From contig CAYZRY010000002.1 of assembly GCA_964481005.1 (NCBI GenBank), forward strand, positions 23,282-87,281: a stretch of DNA of 64,000 bases. Reading direction: 5' to 3'. Position 1 is the stretch's first letter, and each line of letters opens with the position of its first letter. Below are positions 1-7,365 of the stretch, one piece after another. The translations under genes were made by a program, and so were the position numbers. This DNA is from CAYZRY01 sp964481005. Lineage in GTDB: Bacteria; Bacillota_I; Bacilli_A; RF39; UBA660. The notes beneath the pieces were generated by a model, which was given only the letters and a program-made list of their open reading frames with translations, was not told where the DNA came from and searched no databases.

Positions 1-1036
1 TTTCACTGACTCTTTTAATTCTTTTTCCGTTAGGAAGAAAAGCTTCGTCGATCATTTCAATCTCATAACTTAGGACTTCCTCTGGTAATTTACCAATAAT
101 TAATTTTCCATATTCTTTGCTAACTTTAAGCTCGTTAGGAAGCATAATATATGCATTAGCTTTACTAGATGAAGCTAAATCTATAATATTTTTAGCATGG
201 ACATCACTAATTAAAATTAGATCATCATGATATATTTCTTCAAGTATGTAATGGATAACTCTCTCTTTGATTATTTCATCTAATTTATTGAATTTGAAAA
301 CAGAAATTTCTGTTAAACTTCCTAAATTTTCTATTTCTCTAAATGTTTCTCTATCGACAAAAGCATCGTAAGATTCTAACACTCTACTGAATTTAATAAA
401 TTTTTCATGAACATTGGCATCTTCTTCTTTTAAGAAAGGTACTACATGATTACGGTAACGATTGCGTGTATATTTATCACTTTGATTAGATTTATCAAGG
501 GCATACGGTATTTTGTTGTTCTTCAAATACTCTAATATTTCATCTTTGGTCACTTCAAAAAGTGGTCTACTAATAGTGTAATCATCTCTATCTATTTTTC
601 TAGAAAAACCACTGTATCCCTTAATTGTTGAACCTCTGACAATACGCATCAAAACCGTTTCAATTAGATCGTCAGCATGATGAGCAGTAAAAAGATGTTT
701 AGCATCATATTTTTTAATTAATTTATCAAAAAAGTCATATCTTATAACTCTTGCTTCATTATGAAAGTTATCATCGCCATATTTTTCAATTTTCATCGAT
801 TCAAAAACTATATCGTTTTCTTGGCAGTAAGCTTCGACCATTTTTTCTTCTTCAGCACTAACTGCCCTAACATTATGATTGACATGAGCACAGACAATTT
901 TAATGCTTTTTGCCTTTTTAATACTATTTACCAACGACAAAAGTGCCATTGAATCTGGTCCCCCAGAAACTCCAATGACAACTGTTTCATCTTTTAAATT
1001 CAATTCTTTATCTAAGAAGCTTATTACTTTCTGCAT
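1..1036 (-). CDS. tilS: tRNA(Ile)-lysidine synthase TilS (3' end outside window)
   Basis: ATP-dependent enzyme that converts C34 of tRNA-Ile(CAU) to lysidine, so that the tRNA reads AUA. I translated it by hand from the minus strand: it starts MQKVISFLDKEL and carries the PP-loop motif SGGPDS at about residues 26-31, then AHHADDLIETVLMR and RNRYRNHVVP, all typical of the family. The frame is open to the window edge, giving about 345 residues with the C-terminus missing. It starts 8 bp after the divIC stop, so the two are probably cotranscribed. divIC-tilS adjacency is common in Bacilli. Confidence 0.93.
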   Translation of the reverse strand, partial: MQKVISFLDKELNLKDETVVIGVSGGPDSMALLSLVNSIKKAKSIKIVCAHVNHNVRAVSAEEEKMVEAYCQENDIVFESMKIEKYGDDNFHNEARVIRYDFFDKLIKKYDAKHLFTAHHADDLIETVLMRIVRGSTIKGYSGFSRKIDRDDYTISRPLFEVTKDEILEYLKNNKIPYALDKSNQSDKYTRNRYRNHVVPFLKEEDANVHEKFIKFSRVLESYDAFVDRETFREIENLGSLTEISVFKFNKLDEIIKERVIHYILEEIYHDDLILISDVHAKNIIDLASSSKANAYIMLPNELKVSKEYGKLIIGKLPEEVLSYEIEMIDEAFLPNGKRIKRVSE

Positions 1037-1044
1037 TTTTTCTC

Positions 1045-1356
1045 CTACTCCGGTAATCTTATTATATACTCTCCGTTTGTAGAATAAAAGTACTTTTCAC
1101 GTAGAAACCTTGCTACGTACTCTGGATCTTTTAGTTTAGCTACATCTGTAACTAACTGTGTTTCTTCTTTACGCAAACTATTTAAATTTTTGCTTAGTGT
1201 TTCTTTTTCTTTTTCTTTTTCATAAATACTTAGCCAGGTTTTACTGACTGTTCCCAAAATGACCGTTATTAGGACGACACAAAAAACAGAAACAAGAGTC
1301 GATTTGAATCTTCTTTTAACTTTTTTCTTTTTTAAAGCCAACCCTATCACCGCCAT
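1045..1356 (-). CDS. divIC: FtsB/DivIC-like septum formation initiator
   Basis: Small bitopic division protein that forms a complex with FtsL/DivIB-type partners at the septum. It has a basic N-terminus with KKKKVKRRFK, one transmembrane helix at about residues 20-40, a coiled coil at about 43-75 (EKEKEKETLSKNLNSLRKEE) and the family tail DPEYVARFLREKYFY. The start is uncertain. ATG1356 has no Shine-Dalgarno, and a TATAGA -10-like hexamer at 1357-1362 abuts it. An in-frame TTG at 1341, preceded by GGCGGTGA, may be the real start. tilS follows directly. Confidence 0.85.
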   Translation of the reverse strand: MAVIGLALKKKKVKRRFKSTLVSVFCVVLITVILGTVSKTWLSIYEKEKEKETLSKNLNSLRKEETQLVTDVAKLKDPEYVARFLREKYFYSTNGEYIIRLPE

Positions 1357-1437
1357 TCTATATTAAAAGTATACTACGTTTTTAAAATTAAAAAGTCTTT
1401 ATCCCAACAATTTTTCTACCATTAACATAAATTGACA

Positions 1438-1464
1438 CAAAAAAATTAGACATTGTCTAATTTT
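1438..1464 (-). terminator. Terminator of the rpsF-ssb-rpsR operon
   Basis: A perfect 10-bp stem (AAAATTAGAC / GTCTAATTTT, 1442-1464) with a 3-nt loop is followed on the minus strand by a short U-rich tract. The rpsR stop codon (1457-1459) lies inside the stem. Confidence 0.75.
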
Positions 1465-1684
1465 GTTCTGTGAATTGAATTAAAGCTATTGCTCTAGCTC
1501 TTTTTACTTGTTTAGCTATATGTCTTTGATGTTCACTACAAGTACCTGTTACACGACGAGGAAGAATCTTTCCTCTTTCGTTTATAAATTTCTTAATAGT
1601 TTCAACATCTTTGTAGTCTACTACTTTATCTTTTCCGCTACACATATAACAAACTTTTTTCTTCTTACGATAAAATTCTGCCAT
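1457..1684 (-). CDS. rpsR: 30S ribosomal protein S18
   Basis: Small-subunit protein that pairs with S6 on the platform. It has 75 residues, the usual length. It begins MAEFYRKKKKVCYMC and ends with the conserved basic block RRVTGTCSEHQRHIAKQVKRAR. The Cys pairs (CYMC and the later single Cys) resemble the zinc-type form. AAGGAGG lies just upstream of ATG1684. It is the last gene of rpsF-ssb-rpsR, 14 bp after ssb. Confidence 0.97.
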   Translation of the reverse strand: MAEFYRKKKKVCYMCSGKDKVVDYKDVETIKKFINERGKILPRRVTGTCSEHQRHIAKQVKRARAIALIQFTEQN

Positions 1685-1698
1685 ATTAAACCTCCTTA

Positions 1699-2160
1699 TT
1701 AGAATGGTAATTCATCATCGCTTATTTCGATGCTTGATCCAAAGTCTGCGAAAGGATCACTTTTAATATCCGATCCAGCACTTGGAGCAAAATCACTTGG
1801 AGTAACATCAGCGAAATTATCATTACTTGCTGCCTTTTCACGACTAGCTTTAGTATCTAAGAATTCGACATTGTCTGCTACGACATCAGTGGTATAAACT
1901 TTTTTACCATCCTTTTCGTAACTTCCTGTTTGAATTCTTCCATCGATAGCAACTTGGCTTCCTTTAGTTAAATAGTTTTTAACATTTTCAGCCTGCTTAC
2001 GCCATACGACAACATTGATAAAATCTGCTTCTCTTTCTCCAGCTTGATTGGTATAGGTTCTATTAACTGCGATAGAGAATCTAGCTACAGCGTTATTATC
2101 GCCTGTATATCTAAGTTCTGGATCTTTAGTTAATCTTCCTATCAAAAACACTTTATTCAT
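1699..2160 (-). CDS. ssb: Single-stranded DNA-binding protein
   Basis: OB-fold protein that coats single-stranded DNA at forks and repair sites. The N-terminal domain (residues 1 to about 105) begins MNKVFLIGRLTKDPELRYT and includes the core NRTYTNQAGEREADFINVV. It is followed by an acidic, flexible tail and the typical C-terminal tip DDELPF, which binds partner enzymes. The protein is 153 residues. It sits between rpsF (4 bp upstream) and rpsR, the standard arrangement in Bacilli. Confidence 0.98.
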   Translation of the reverse strand: MNKVFLIGRLTKDPELRYTGDNNAVARFSIAVNRTYTNQAGEREADFINVVVWRKQAENVKNYLTKGSQVAIDGRIQTGSYEKDGKKVYTTDVVADNVEFLDTKASREKAASNDNFADVTPSDFAPSAGSDIKSDPFADFGSSIEISDDELPF

Positions 2161-2164
2161 AATT

Positions 2165-2455
2165 TTATTCCTCTACTTTAACAATTAAATGACGAATTAC
2201 ATTTTCACTAATTAGTGCAACTCTATCAAATTCTTTGATTGAGCTAGCATCATCAGTTTCCAAAGTAATTAAGAAATAATATCCTGTTTTGTATTTCTTT
2301 ACTTCATATGCTAATTCTCTTTGTCCCATCTCTTTCATTTCGACGGTTTTGATTTTAGCATCAGTAAAGATTTTCTTCATGTTTTCTGCTTCAGCTTTGA
2401 TTGTTTTCTCTTCTAAGTCAGGTCTAACAATAAACATTACTTCGTACTTTCTCAT
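2165..2455 (-). CDS. rpsF: 30S ribosomal protein S6
   Basis: Binds S18 on the 30S platform. The frame is open further upstream (to 2551), but the family start MRKYEVMFIVRPDLE at 2455 is preceded by AAGGAGGTG at ideal spacing, so I chose it, giving 96 residues. The upstream codons lie in the promoter and leader. The conserved EMKEMGQRELAYEVKKYKTGYY is present. It is the first gene of rpsF-ssb-rpsR. Confidence 0.97.
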   Translation of the reverse strand: MRKYEVMFIVRPDLEEKTIKAEAENMKKIFTDAKIKTVEMKEMGQRELAYEVKKYKTGYYFLITLETDDASSIKEFDRVALISENVIRHLIVKVEE

Positions 2456-2512
2456 ACTACACCTCCTTATGGTCTTTGGTCTGCACTGCAGACAAGGAGT
2501 ACCTAAATACTC
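2456..2512 (-). promoter_or_regulatory. Structured 5' leader of the rpsF operon
   Basis: Between the predicted start site (about 2512) and rpsF the RNA can form two hairpins: GAGUA/UACUC with a 6-nt loop, then GUCUGC/GCAGAC with a 3-nt loop, followed closely by the Shine-Dalgarno. In many bacteria the rpsF leader is bound by the S6:S18 pair for feedback control. This leader is short and I could not match the known consensus in detail, so the autoregulatory role is inference. Confidence 0.45.
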
Positions 2513-2518
2513 GTTAGT

Positions 2519-2547
2519 AGTATAGCAAAATAAAAGATAAAAGTAAA
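2519..2547 (-). promoter_or_regulatory. Promoter of rpsF-ssb-rpsR
   Basis: On the minus strand TTTACT (2542-2547), a 17-bp spacer and TATACT (2519-2524) form a near-consensus sigma-A promoter about 60 bp ahead of rpsF. Confidence 0.8.
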
Positions 2548-2557
2548 CCACTTTTAT

Positions 2558-3658
2558 CTATACGTTAAATCTAAAGTAACAGATATCTCCGTCTTTCATC
2601 AGATAATCTCTACCTTCAAGTCTCAGTCTTCCAGCTTCTTTAACTTTTAATTCACTTCCGTTTTTAATTAAATCTTCATAAGACATAATTTCTGCCTTGA
2701 TAAATCCTTTTTCAAAATCACTGTGAATAATACCGGCACATTTCTTAGCGTTACTTCCTTTTTTAAAAGTCCATGCTCTAACCTCTTCTTTACCAGCTGT
2801 AAAAAATGTTTCAAGACCAAGTAAATCATAGGTTTCTCTAATCAAACTATCTAATCCACTTTCTGTTATACCAACAGCTTCGAGCATCTCATTTTTTTCT
2901 TCTTTGCTCATATCAGATAATTCTTCTTCAAGTTTTACACATATTTTAATAACTTTAGCTTCCATAGCTTTACTGTATTCTTTAATTTTTAACACATGGT
3001 TGTTATCTTCTTCGACAAGGTCTGCTTCGGCAACATTAGCTAAAAAGATGATCGGTTTAGCAGTCAATAAATTAAATTGTTTTATTACTAATTGTTCTTC
3101 ATCATTAAAATCAACTGTTCTTACTGCTTTACCCGCTTCGAGGGCTTCTTTTGCTTTTAGCAAGGCACTATATTCAGCAAGCGCCTCATTATCTTTGGTA
3201 GTTTCTGCTTTCTTTTTAATTTTATCAATTCTATTGTTTACTATCTCTAAATCCGCAATCGAAAGCTCTAAATCAATAATTTCTATATCTCTAATTGGAT
3301 CTACATCATTTTCAACATGAATGATATTTGGATCATCAAAACACCTGACAACCTCGACAATAGCATCGACTTCTCTAATGTGGGCTAAGAACTTATTTCC
3401 AAGTCCTTCACCAGTTGATGCACCCTTAACTAATCCAGCAATATCAGTAAATTCATAACTAGTAGGTACTAAATTTTTAGTTTCATACATATCATTTAAA
3501 ACATCTAGTCTTTCATCCGGTACAAAGACTACTCCAACGTTTGGATCAATCGTTGCAAACGGATAATTAGCAGCTAAAATACGCTGATTAGTAATAGCAT
3601 TAAACAAAGTACTTTTTCCAACATTGGGAAGACCTACTATTCCCGCTTTTAAACTCAT
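2558..3658 (-). CDS. ychF: Redox/ribosome-associated ATPase YchF (Obg family)
   Basis: OLA1/YchF P-loop NTPase that associates with ribosomes. It has 366 residues, the usual length. The G1 motif GLPNVGKST is at residues 8-16 and G3 is DIAGLVKGA. The usual NKxD is replaced by NVAE, the NxxE signature that gives YchF its ATP preference. A C-terminal TGS domain is present (RAWTFKKGSNAKKCAGIIHSDF). The Shine-Dalgarno is AAAGGAG. Only 15 bp separate it from an upstream terminator hairpin, so how it is transcribed is unclear. Confidence 0.97.
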   Translation of the reverse strand: MSLKAGIVGLPNVGKSTLFNAITNQRILAANYPFATIDPNVGVVFVPDERLDVLNDMYETKNLVPTSYEFTDIAGLVKGASTGEGLGNKFLAHIREVDAIVEVVRCFDDPNIIHVENDVDPIRDIEIIDLELSIADLEIVNNRIDKIKKKAETTKDNEALAEYSALLKAKEALEAGKAVRTVDFNDEEQLVIKQFNLLTAKPIIFLANVAEADLVEEDNNHVLKIKEYSKAMEAKVIKICVKLEEELSDMSKEEKNEMLEAVGITESGLDSLIRETYDLLGLETFFTAGKEEVRAWTFKKGSNAKKCAGIIHSDFEKGFIKAEIMSYEDLIKNGSELKVKEAGRLRLEGRDYLMKDGDICYFRFNV

Positions 3659-3673
3659 CTTGTTCTCCTTTCA

Positions 3674-3701
3674 TTAAAAAAGTTAGTTAAATACTAACTT
3701 T
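3674..3701 (-). terminator. Terminator between the small ORF and ychF
   Basis: AAGTTAGT / ACTAACTT stem (3680-3700) with a 5-nt loop, followed on the minus strand by a U run (3676-3680). It closes the parA-parB-DUF951-transporter-small ORF unit, or acts as an attenuator ahead of ychF. Confidence 0.8.
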
Positions 3702-3825
3702 GAAGTTTTCTCAATCTTTCTACTTCTTCTTTACTGAGGGTAAAAGTAAACTTTTCAATTTCTGCATCAAAAGCTACTTTAACTTTTAGTTCCTCTTCTC
3801 TTTTTTCTGTTTTTTCGTTTTCCAT
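3694..3825 (-). CDS. Small charged protein of unknown function (43 aa)
   Basis: I found this by reading the minus strand; it is too short for usual ORF thresholds. It starts at ATG3825 behind a strong AGGAGG site and encodes 43 residues beginning MENEKTEKREEELK and ending EEVERLRKLQS. It is highly charged (Glu/Lys), with no membrane segment or Cys. It starts 9 bp after the transporter stop, so it looks cotranscribed with it, and its stop lies in the terminator stem. I recognise no family. Confidence 0.65.
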   Translation of the reverse strand: MENEKTEKREEELKVKVAFDAEIEKFTFTLSKEEVERLRKLQS

Positions 3826-3834
3826 AATTACCTC

Positions 3835-5427
3835 CTATAATGTTGGGTAAACACCCGGTCCGATTGGGATACCTATCAAGTACCACCCTAGAATTATACA
3901 TATCCATGTTATCACCATGACGATGAAATATGGATATACATAAGCCAGAGCTTTTCTGATGGAAACTGGGTCCTTACCAGTATTATATATGTTTAAGTAC
4001 GCTAAGTAAATAACAAAAAATCCCATAAATGGTGTTATTCCCTTAGTGATGGAATCAGCTGCTCTAAATATAAATTGAGCAAACTGAGGAGAAATATTAG
4101 ATTGCATCATCATCGGTACAACCACTGGTGAAAAGATAATCCATTTGTTTAAAGTAGATGGATAGAATAATCCAGTGAAGGCTACAACGACGATTGTCAG
4201 CATAATCAAACTAATGTTTTTGAAGGCAAGAAATTGAATAATTTCTGCTCCATAACAAGCTAATAATAAACCGATGTTTGTCTGTTTAAAAATAGCTAAG
4301 GCTTGGACAAAGAAGAAGACAATTAAAGCCACGTAACCAATATTTTTTAAATATAGAGCTGCTTTTTCAAATAAATCTTTGTCGTTTTTGATCGTTTTAG
4401 CTCCGATTCCATAAGCAACTCCACATACCATCAGTAGAATAGTTGTCATGTAGGTAAAACCATCTTTGAAATATGATTGTGCACCAAACAATTGATTTGT
4501 GTAAGCTATTCTATTTGTATCAAGTAAGATTCCTGAACCAGGTAAACCTGGAGTAATCATATAAATAAAGATGGCAATAATTGTGATTAGGGCAATAAAT
4601 GCATATTTTACTCCGCGTTTTTCAAGTACTTCTCTCTCTATTTTTTCTTTATCATCAAGCTCACCAACCAATGTATGTTCGCTAGTTTCTTCAAGAATTT
4701 CATCATCTAAACGATATCTTCCAATCTTTTTTAGAATCATCGATTCAATTGCCATTGTTCCAACGATTGATAAAATAATTGTACTACCCATCATAATAAA
4801 TAAATTTGATAATAGTGCTACATGGGCTTCAGAATCAATTAATCTAGCTGCCATTGTTGTAATTGGTACCATACTTACATCCAGTGATCCAACAAATAAC
4901 GATGTTCCATAACCAAAGGCTACTCCGCAGAAAGCAGCAGTAATACCAAGTAATGGACTACGCTTGTTAGCTAGGAAAACTAATGCTCCGATTGGAATTA
5001 AAACTGCATAACCGATATCATTTACAATATTTGAACTAATAGCGATAAATATTAATGAAAAAGTAATAAATTTATTGCTCATTTTAAAAGTAATTCTTCG
5101 AATTACAGCATCAATTAAACCAGATGCGTGCGTTATGCTAACACCAATTAAACCAATAATAAGCGTTAAAAATACTGAGAAGCTACCAAAATTACTAGCA
5201 GCATTACTAAATATATATTTAAATCCATCATAGTTAAACATATTGCGTACTTCGACAGTAATTGTTCTAAGTTCGTTGGTTCTCGAATCGATTACTCTAT
5301 ATGTTGATTGGAGATCAAATCTCGATAAAACAAAACTTAGAAATATCGTGAAAACGGCTAATAAGATTAAACTAGTGACTGGATGCAGATTAAACTTTTT
5401 TAGTCTGCGTCTTTTTCGCTCTTTCAT
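3835..5427 (-). CDS. AbgT-family transporter
   Basis: Multi-pass membrane carrier of 530 residues, the usual size for the AbgT family (p-aminobenzoyl-glutamate importers and antimetabolite exporters). Supporting stretches are the N-terminal NLHPVTSLILLAVF, the central SSNIVNDIGYAVLIPIGALV and the re-entrant-like FGYGTSLFVGSLDV, plus about 10-12 hydrophobic helices. A cytoplasmic charged loop lies at about residues 235-275 (LEETSEHTLVGELDDKEK). The substrate cannot be told from sequence. It lies 8 bp after DUF951 in the parA-parB transcription unit, an unusual place for a transporter. Confidence 0.82.
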   Translation of the reverse strand: MKERKRRRLKKFNLHPVTSLILLAVFTIFLSFVLSRFDLQSTYRVIDSRTNELRTITVEVRNMFNYDGFKYIFSNAASNFGSFSVFLTLIIGLIGVSITHASGLIDAVIRRITFKMSNKFITFSLIFIAISSNIVNDIGYAVLIPIGALVFLANKRSPLLGITAAFCGVAFGYGTSLFVGSLDVSMVPITTMAARLIDSEAHVALLSNLFIMMGSTIILSIVGTMAIESMILKKIGRYRLDDEILEETSEHTLVGELDDKEKIEREVLEKRGVKYAFIALITIIAIFIYMITPGLPGSGILLDTNRIAYTNQLFGAQSYFKDGFTYMTTILLMVCGVAYGIGAKTIKNDKDLFEKAALYLKNIGYVALIVFFFVQALAIFKQTNIGLLLACYGAEIIQFLAFKNISLIMLTIVVVAFTGLFYPSTLNKWIIFSPVVVPMMMQSNISPQFAQFIFRAADSITKGITPFMGFFVIYLAYLNIYNTGKDPVSIRKALAYVYPYFIVMVITWICIILGWYLIGIPIGPGVYPTL

Positions 5428-5435
5428 AATTCTCC

Positions 5436-5636
5436 TTAATATTTGATAACTTTTTTAACTTTTTTATTAAATTCTATTCTTGGAATAGTTACTATTCTAC
5501 TGCAGTTATTACATTTTATTTTAATGTCTGCTCCTACTCTAGTTACTTCCCATTCGTTATGTCCACATGGATGAGCTTTTTTCATAATAACTTGTGAACC
5601 TAATTGAATATCTTTATTTTCCATATTGTTACTCAT
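5436..5636 (-). CDS. DUF951 (YyzM-like) protein
   Basis: A 66-residue protein with the DUF951 pattern: LGSQVIMKKAHPCGHNEWEV, then KIKCNNCSRIVTIPR. The Cys/His set (CGH, CNNC) suggests a small zinc-binding or nucleic-acid-binding fold; the function is unknown. In B. subtilis the homologue sits next to spo0J, as here. The start ATGAGTAA overlaps the parB stop, which suggests translational coupling. An internal Met at 5624 is the alternative start. Confidence 0.85.
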   Translation of the reverse strand: MSNNMENKDIQLGSQVIMKKAHPCGHNEWEVTRVGADIKIKCNNCSRIVTIPRIEFNKKVKKVIKY

Positions 5637-6498
5637 CGATATTCATAATTTCTAAAATTCTATTTAGATCATTGACATTACTAAAGTATACTTCTAGGGT
5701 ATTATTTCTGATTTTTACTCTAGTACCAAGTTTTTCAGAAAGACTATCTTCAAGATGACTAAACTGACTATTACTTGATTTTTTTGTTGTTTTAACTGGC
5801 TTTTCACCACGAATTATATTTTCTGTCTGTCTGACATTTAAATTTTCATTAAGTATTTTTTCAACAAGTGCATCTACTTCCTCAGCAGTTTCAAGTTTAC
5901 TTAAAATTCTTGCATGACTGGCAGATATTTTATCTTTATTAATTAAATTTTTAACATGATCTGGCAAGTTTAATAGTCCTACCATGTTCGTAATATAGCT
6001 ACGACTCTTACCAAGACGTTTAGCTAACTCTTCTTGCGTTATACGAAGCTTTTCAAGTAATTGCTTGTAAGCATTTGCTTCTTCAATAGCATTTAAATTT
6101 TCTCTTTGAAGATTCTCAAGTAGAGCTATTTCCATCATCTCATCATCAGTAAAATCTCTAACTATCGACGGGATAGTCTTTTTTCCTGCTATTTCACTAG
6201 CTTTAACACGTCGTTCACCAGCTATTATTTCATAACCTTTAATTGAACTCTTTTTAACGATAATTGGCTGAATAACACCATGTTCTTTGATTGATTCAGC
6301 TAATTCATCAAGCTTTTCAGCATCGAATATTTTTCTCGGTTGGTAAGGGTTGCTTCTAAGTTCATTAATGTTTAGTTCAACTATTTCATCTTTTGAAGTT
6401 GAATTTACAATACTTTCTTCAATTGATGAAAAGTCCATCTTTTCATTACTGAACAACTCTTCTAAACCTTTACCCATTACTCTTCTTTTATTATCCAT
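5629..6498 (-). CDS. parB: Chromosome-partitioning CTPase clamp ParB/Spo0J
   Basis: Binds parS, loads as a CTP-dependent sliding clamp, and recruits SMC and stimulates ParA. I chose ATG6498 (preceded by GAGAG) over an upstream TTG. The N-terminal MGKGLEELF resembles the ParA-activating tip. The CTP-binding motifs are GERRVKAS and ENLQREN. The helix-turn-helix has KSRSYITN and ISASHARIL, the Spo0J-type pattern, as opposed to ANK/ERHAR in Noc. The C-terminal 45 residues form the dimerisation domain. It overlaps parA by 8 bp. Perfect target sites are in the array at 24496-24722. Confidence 0.96.
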   Translation of the reverse strand: MDNKRRVMGKGLEELFSNEKMDFSSIEESIVNSTSKDEIVELNINELRSNPYQPRKIFDAEKLDELAESIKEHGVIQPIIVKKSSIKGYEIIAGERRVKASEIAGKKTIPSIVRDFTDDEMMEIALLENLQRENLNAIEEANAYKQLLEKLRITQEELAKRLGKSRSYITNMVGLLNLPDHVKNLINKDKISASHARILSKLETAEEVDALVEKILNENLNVRQTENIIRGEKPVKTTKKSSNSQFSHLEDSLSEKLGTRVKIRNNTLEVYFSNVNDLNRILEIMNIDE

Positions 6499-7273
6499 TT
6501 CTCTCAATCACTTCCTTAGCTAAATTTAAATAAGCCTCAGTTCCTCTACATTTAGGATCGTACGCTACAATTGGTTTACCGTGCGATGGTGCCTCAGTTA
6601 ATCTAACTGATCTTGGGATGATTGTATTGTAAACTCTCTCTTTAAAATATTTTCTTATATCTTCGACTACATCAAATCCAATATTTGTTCTAGCATCGAG
6701 CATTGTCAGTAAAACTCCTTCAATATCTAGATTTGGATTTAAATTTTTCTTCGCCATCATTATCGAGTTGAGCAGTTGCATTATTCCCTCTAGTGCATAA
6801 AATTCACACTGCACTGGAATTATTACTGAATCTGTTGCTGTAAGTGCATTAGTTGTGATCAGTCCAAGCGATGGTGGACAATCGATAATTATATAATCAT
6901 ATCTATTTCTAACTGTATCTATTTTATTTTTAAATTGGGAACCCCTTTGGAAACCAGGCTCTTTTTGGCTTCTCTCCATAAGTTCCATGTCCAAACCTGC
7001 TAAATTTACTGTCGCTGGCAGGACATCTAATCTTTTGTATCTACTACTTAAAATAGCATCATCAATCTGGCACTTTTCCGTAATAACGTCATAGACGCTA
7101 TATTGAAGTTCCCCCTTGTTAATACCCATTCCTGTCGTAGTATTTCCTTGTGGATCTAGATCGACAAGTAATACTTTTTTACCTAGTACTGCAATCGATG
7201 CAGAAAGATTTATACTAGTTGTTGTTTTTCCTACGCCACCCTTTTGGTTGACCAAAGATATTATCTTCCCCAT
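6491..7273 (-). CDS. parA: Chromosome-partitioning ATPase ParA/Soj
   Basis: Deviant Walker-A ATPase that binds DNA non-specifically as an ATP dimer, and regulates DnaA in Bacilli. It has 260 residues. The Walker A KGGVGKTTTSINL is at about residues 10-22 with the signature Lys, then DLDPQGN and the Walker B-like IIIDCPPSLGL. ATG7273 follows GGAAGGTGA, so I preferred it to the TTG one codon upstream. It is the first gene of parA-parB-DUF951-transporter-small ORF. Noc lies upstream but is separated by a terminator. Confidence 0.97.
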   Translation of the reverse strand: MGKIISLVNQKGGVGKTTTSINLSASIAVLGKKVLLVDLDPQGNTTTGMGINKGELQYSVYDVITEKCQIDDAILSSRYKRLDVLPATVNLAGLDMELMERSQKEPGFQRGSQFKNKIDTVRNRYDYIIIDCPPSLGLITTNALTATDSVIIPVQCEFYALEGIMQLLNSIMMAKKNLNPNLDIEGVLLTMLDARTNIGFDVVEDIRKYFKERVYNTIIPRSVRLTEAPSHGKPIVAYDPKCRGTEAYLNLAKEVIERNG

Positions 7274-7330
7274 CAAATCACCTTCCTAAATATCAGTATA
7301 TATATGATATCAAATATTAGATGATTTTTA

Positions 7331-7356
7331 AATAAAAAAAACAAATTACTTTGTTT
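7331..7356 (-). terminator. Terminator of noc
   Basis: Short AACAAA/TTTGTT stem (7340-7355) with a 4-nt loop and a long U run on the minus strand (7332-7340), just after the noc stop. It separates noc from parA. Confidence 0.7.
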
Positions 7357-7365
7357 TTCTTATCA

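Noticed and set aside
761..952. Plus-strand ORF of 63 codons inside tilS
   Set aside because: It is opposite the conserved PP-loop region of tilS and has no ribosome-binding site.
1090..1110. parS-like TTTTCACGTAGAAACC in divIC
   Set aside because: The palindrome is broken by an inserted base in the centre, so it cannot bind as a parS.
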